Below are positions 63,303 to 64,000 of a DNA stretch of 64,000 nucleotides, one piece after another. The stretch's first letter is position 1, and the number at the start of each line of letters is the position of its first letter. The notes under the pieces were generated by a model, which saw only the letters and a list, made by a program, of their open reading frames with translations, was not told where the DNA came from and made no database searches. Source of the stretch: Deinococcus arboris (GTDB lineage: Bacteria > Deinococcota > Deinococci > Deinococcales > Deinococcaceae). A program made the translations under genes and the position numbers. The stretch lies in the NCBI RefSeq assembly GCF_009755355.1, contig NZ_WQLB01000001.1, positions 186,001 through 250,000 on the forward strand, written 5' to 3'.

Positions 63303-63653
63303 TCAAGCCGATTGAGCAGATGCCCCCGTCTCGGCCCGGTCCAGTTGGCCCACCACCTTCTCGCTCCAGGTGCGCCCGGCGTCGCCACCCCACAGCAACC
63401 AGGCGATGTAGCCGCGAGAGGGCTTACCGCTTTTGCCGGTTTCGTCCAGATTGTCACCGGCGTGGCGAGGAAAATAGCGGCTGATGTGCCGGGCCTTGCG
63501 CGCCGTGACGGCGCCACCCGCTGCCAGCAGGTGCGCGGTGGCCTCGCCGACTTTCGTGCCGCCGTAGCCGTGTTCCCTCCGCAGCTCCAGACCCCGCTGA
63601 GCATTGGCCTGCACGCCTTTGGGGATGGTCAGGTCAACTTTGGTCTTCGCCAT
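63303..63653 (-). CDS. Small phage-type domain protein
   Basis: Protein of 116 aa. The pattern IPKGVQANAQRGLELRREHGYGGTKVGEATAHLLAAGG, ARHISRYFPRHAGD and PSRGYIAWLLWGGDAGRTWSEKVV matches a domain common in phage head and capsid-related proteins (RMSSYFARH, IAWALWGGD). No other phage gene is near, so it is an isolated, perhaps domesticated, gene. CACGGT stands 7 nt before ATG 63653. Confidence 0.65.
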   Translation of the reverse strand: MAKTKVDLTIPKGVQANAQRGLELRREHGYGGTKVGEATAHLLAAGGAVTARKARHISRYFPRHAGDNLDETGKSGKPSRGYIAWLLWGGDAGRTWSEKVVGQLDRAETGASAQSA

Positions 63654-63873
63654 AGGGGCCACCGTGCCAGCCAGGGCCGGGGCAAGCTGTACCCAGGGGC
63701 GCAATCTGAAGAAGACGTGGAGAAGGGTCACTGGCCCTGAATTGCCTTTGCAGGCTGCTCATGGCCGATGAGAACGCCTGCGCGCCAGTCTTTTTGACCG
63801 GAGAGTGGCCTTTCTCCCCGGCCCTCTTGTTCAATTTGTTGCGCGGCACGCCGCCTGACGGCCCCGCGCCCCG

Positions 63874-63879
63874 TACCCT
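63874..63879 (+). promoter_or_regulatory. -10 box TACCCT of hisJ (leaderless)
   Basis: TACCCT ends 7 nt before ATG 63887. Confidence 0.6.
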
Positions 63880-63886
63880 GTGCCCT

Positions 63887-64000
63887 ATGGCGTCTCCCCT
63901 GTTCGATTCCCACCTGCACACGCCGCTGTGCGGGCATGCCACCGGCACGCCGCGCGAGTACGCCCAGGCGGCCCTGACGGCCGGGCTGGCCGGGCTGTGC
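63887..64000 (+). CDS. hisJ: PHP-type histidinol-phosphatase, N-terminal part
   Basis: The first 38 codons of a gene cut by the window edge. It reads MASPLFDSHLHTPLCGHATG; DSHLHTPLCGHA is the PHP metal-binding start of HisJ-type histidinol-phosphatases, with GTPREYAQAAL as expected. It would act in histidine synthesis. The start has TACCCT 7 nt upstream. Confidence 0.8.
   Translation, partial: MASPLFDSHLHTPLCGHATGTPREYAQAALTAGLAGLC

Overview
The window is high-GC DNA with strong G/C bias at third codon positions, and its gene content points to a Deinococcus species. Supporting signs are a futalosine-pathway mqnD, a secreted Cu/Zn superoxide dismutase fused to a beta-propeller, a group II truncated haemoglobin, a type Ib DAHP synthase fused to chorismate mutase, and many genes that lack a Shine-Dalgarno site and instead carry a TANNNT box 6-8 nt before the start codon. 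That last pattern is the leaderless-mRNA arrangement known from Deinococcus. The assignment rests on these features only; no database search was run.

Layout. 0-1.4 kb: left-edge partial frame, a decayed IS982-type transposase, then tRNA-Ala(UGC). 1.5-7.4 kb: tRNA nucleotidyltransferase, a GH13 amylase, moeA, a CAP-domain exported protein and a SlyD-like FKBP. 7.4-11 kb: HD protein, trxB, DUF6174-like protein, mqnD. 11-15 kb: exported alpha/beta hydrolase, PQQ-type sugar dehydrogenase homologue, SodC-propeller fusion. 15-18.2 kb: ABC-2 exporter, exported protein, truncated haemoglobin. 18.2-22.8 kb: an alkanesulfonate operon (small ORF-ssuD-ssuA-ssuC-ssuB) behind a long leader with an SAM-I (S-box) aptamer and two cysteine-containing mini-ORFs. 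23.5-28.9 kb: DAHP synthase/chorismate mutase, 2H phosphoesterase, SufR-like regulator, Mrp, pseudokinase-like membrane protein. 29-34.7 kb: TetR and its likely target SDR, guaA, GAF-GAF-HD-GYP protein. 35-43.8 kb: a MacAB-type efflux operon with two TolC-like proteins, divergent from an OmpR-type two-component system. 43.9-54 kb: excalibur protein, ychF, mnmE, exported protein, pspA, lipoprotein-dxs, proA. 54-64 kb: YdeI-like protein, a tightly overlapped argC operon, argF, M14 carboxypeptidase lipoprotein, two oligopeptide-type ABC permeases, a phage-type small domain protein and the start of hisJ.

How parts work together. The ssu operon imports sulfonates and releases sulfite; its leader can sense SAM and perhaps cysteine supply. 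SufR and Mrp both belong to iron-sulfur homeostasis. TetR and the SDR share two matching palindromes. The two-component genes face the efflux operon. argF and argC both serve arginine synthesis.

Most notable non-coding features: the S-box whose P3 helix may enclose a Shine-Dalgarno site and a Cys-ending mini-ORF; about 20 leaderless -10 boxes; two leaderless upstream mini-ORFs that overlap their downstream genes by 4 nt; and two families of short dispersed repeats, one copy of which separates two permease genes.
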